NCBI GenBank assembly: GCA_020466095.1
Contig: CM035807.1
Location: 78,490,595 to 78,554,594 of the forward strand
Direction of reading: 5' to 3'
Length of the DNA stretch: 64,000 nucleotides
Source of the DNA: Chlorops oryzae
Taxonomy: Eukaryota; Arthropoda; Insecta; Diptera; Chloropidae
Below, piece after piece: positions 63,401 through 64,000 of the stretch (within the stretch, counting starts at the first letter, position 1; each line of letters starts with the position of its first letter). A program made the position numbers and the translations under genes. A model generated the notes under the pieces. That model did no database searches. It was not told the origin of the DNA and was given only the letters and a program-made list of their open reading frames with translations.

Positions 63401-64000
63401 AGGCCGTAAATTCAAAATCACATATGATATGAAAAGCTTGGCGGTTTTCCGTTAACACTGCATACTACGATTTTAAATAATTCAACTCCGTTTTCTCTGG
63501 TACTACCATCCAAGCCTAAAATAGTGTAATTTTGGCTTTTAAAGTGATTTAATTCAAAACAAAAACGATCGAGCCTCTTTTTTTTTACTCTTTTCGAAAA
63601 CTTTGAGTTTTTCTCTTCAATTTGATACCATGGTTGCTAAAAAAAAAGATTCACAATCAATGCAAAACTAAGGTTTGAAAATAATTATTTTGTATTTTTG
63701 ACTCTCAGAAAAGTTATTTTAATCAAATTTATTGAGCACACTTTTAGGCAGTATGAGAAATAGAAAAATCTAAGTGTAAAAATTTCTGAATAGTGTTTTA
63801 GGGTCAATATTACCAAGCATATTTAAAAAATTTTTATTAAAATTTAAAATAAATCTTTTTAATACGAATTTTTAACATCAAATTTACGAATCTACTTCCA
63901 GCTTAGAATTTTTAAGCTGATTCAAATATTTAAAACGGATTCAAAGACACCGTTTTCTACTTCCAATGGCTGTGAGCAGCTATTTTACATGCTGATATCC

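Larger units (their letters stand above)
60674..64000 (+). other. SCAPER intron (open at right edge)
   Basis: It follows the donor CAG|GTGAGT. No further SCAPER exon is recognisable before the window ends. It contains a GGGGCCATTTTTCAT repeat array (61620-62420) and a copy of the ACAGGGTG repeat (63231-63400). The rest is AT-rich DNA in which I see nothing. Confidence 0.7.

Noticed and set aside
1..64000. CRISPR array, phage, operon or other prokaryotic system
   Set aside because: Spliced genes, fly-type proteins and fly-type transposons show this is an insect nuclear genome; the tandem repeats present are minisatellites without unique spacers.

Overview
This is a eukaryotic window, almost certainly from a higher fly (Diptera, Cyclorrhapha; a tephritid or calyptrate relative fits, species not decidable). 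The DNA is AT-rich, introns have canonical GT..AG ends, and proteins closely resemble Drosophila ones (Bicaudal D above all). About 15% of the window is coding; the rest is intron, intergenic DNA and decayed transposons. I found no prokaryotic feature, no CRISPR array and no convincing functional RNA gene.

Layout. (1) 296-1563, +: the 3' part of a serine-hydrolase-like alpha/beta hydrolase, two exons visible. (2) 2084-7101, +: a small unrecognised three-exon gene (133 aa, charged, coiled-coil-like). (3) 7102-19168: about 12 kb without a supported gene, holding a long (GA)n tract, two hAT-type MITEs, a foldback repeat and a possible promoter plus 5' leader exon near 14.85 kb. (4) 19169-22629, +: a tandem-repeat galectin with two carbohydrate-recognition domains in five exons. 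The assembled sequence has a one-base frameshift in exon 2. (5) 27253-53678, -: the complete BicD gene (seven coding exons, 785 aa) with a 22.8 kb first intron that is a transposon graveyard (irritans-like mariner fossil, hAT MITE, Harbinger-like foldback, nested MITE, repeat arrays). (6) 55770 to beyond the right edge, +: the SCAPER homologue, divergently placed from BicD; six coding exons (1,512 codons) are seen and the 3' end lies outside.

The genes do not form a pathway. BicD is a dynein/cargo adaptor, SCAPER an ER-associated cyclin A/microtubule-linked protein, and the galectin a lectin-fold protein; they appear to be neighbours only. BicD and SCAPER transcribe away from each other across a 2.1 kb gap that may hold both promoters.

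The most useful non-genic observations come from the repeats. Several MITEs have target-site duplications readable directly from the sequence. One (31343-31589) is proven by an empty site in a paralogous repeat copy within the same window. Two paralogous repeats carry dense ATCGAT minisatellite arrays. There are also three long hairpin-forming inverted repeats. I do not see an undescribed multi-gene system here.
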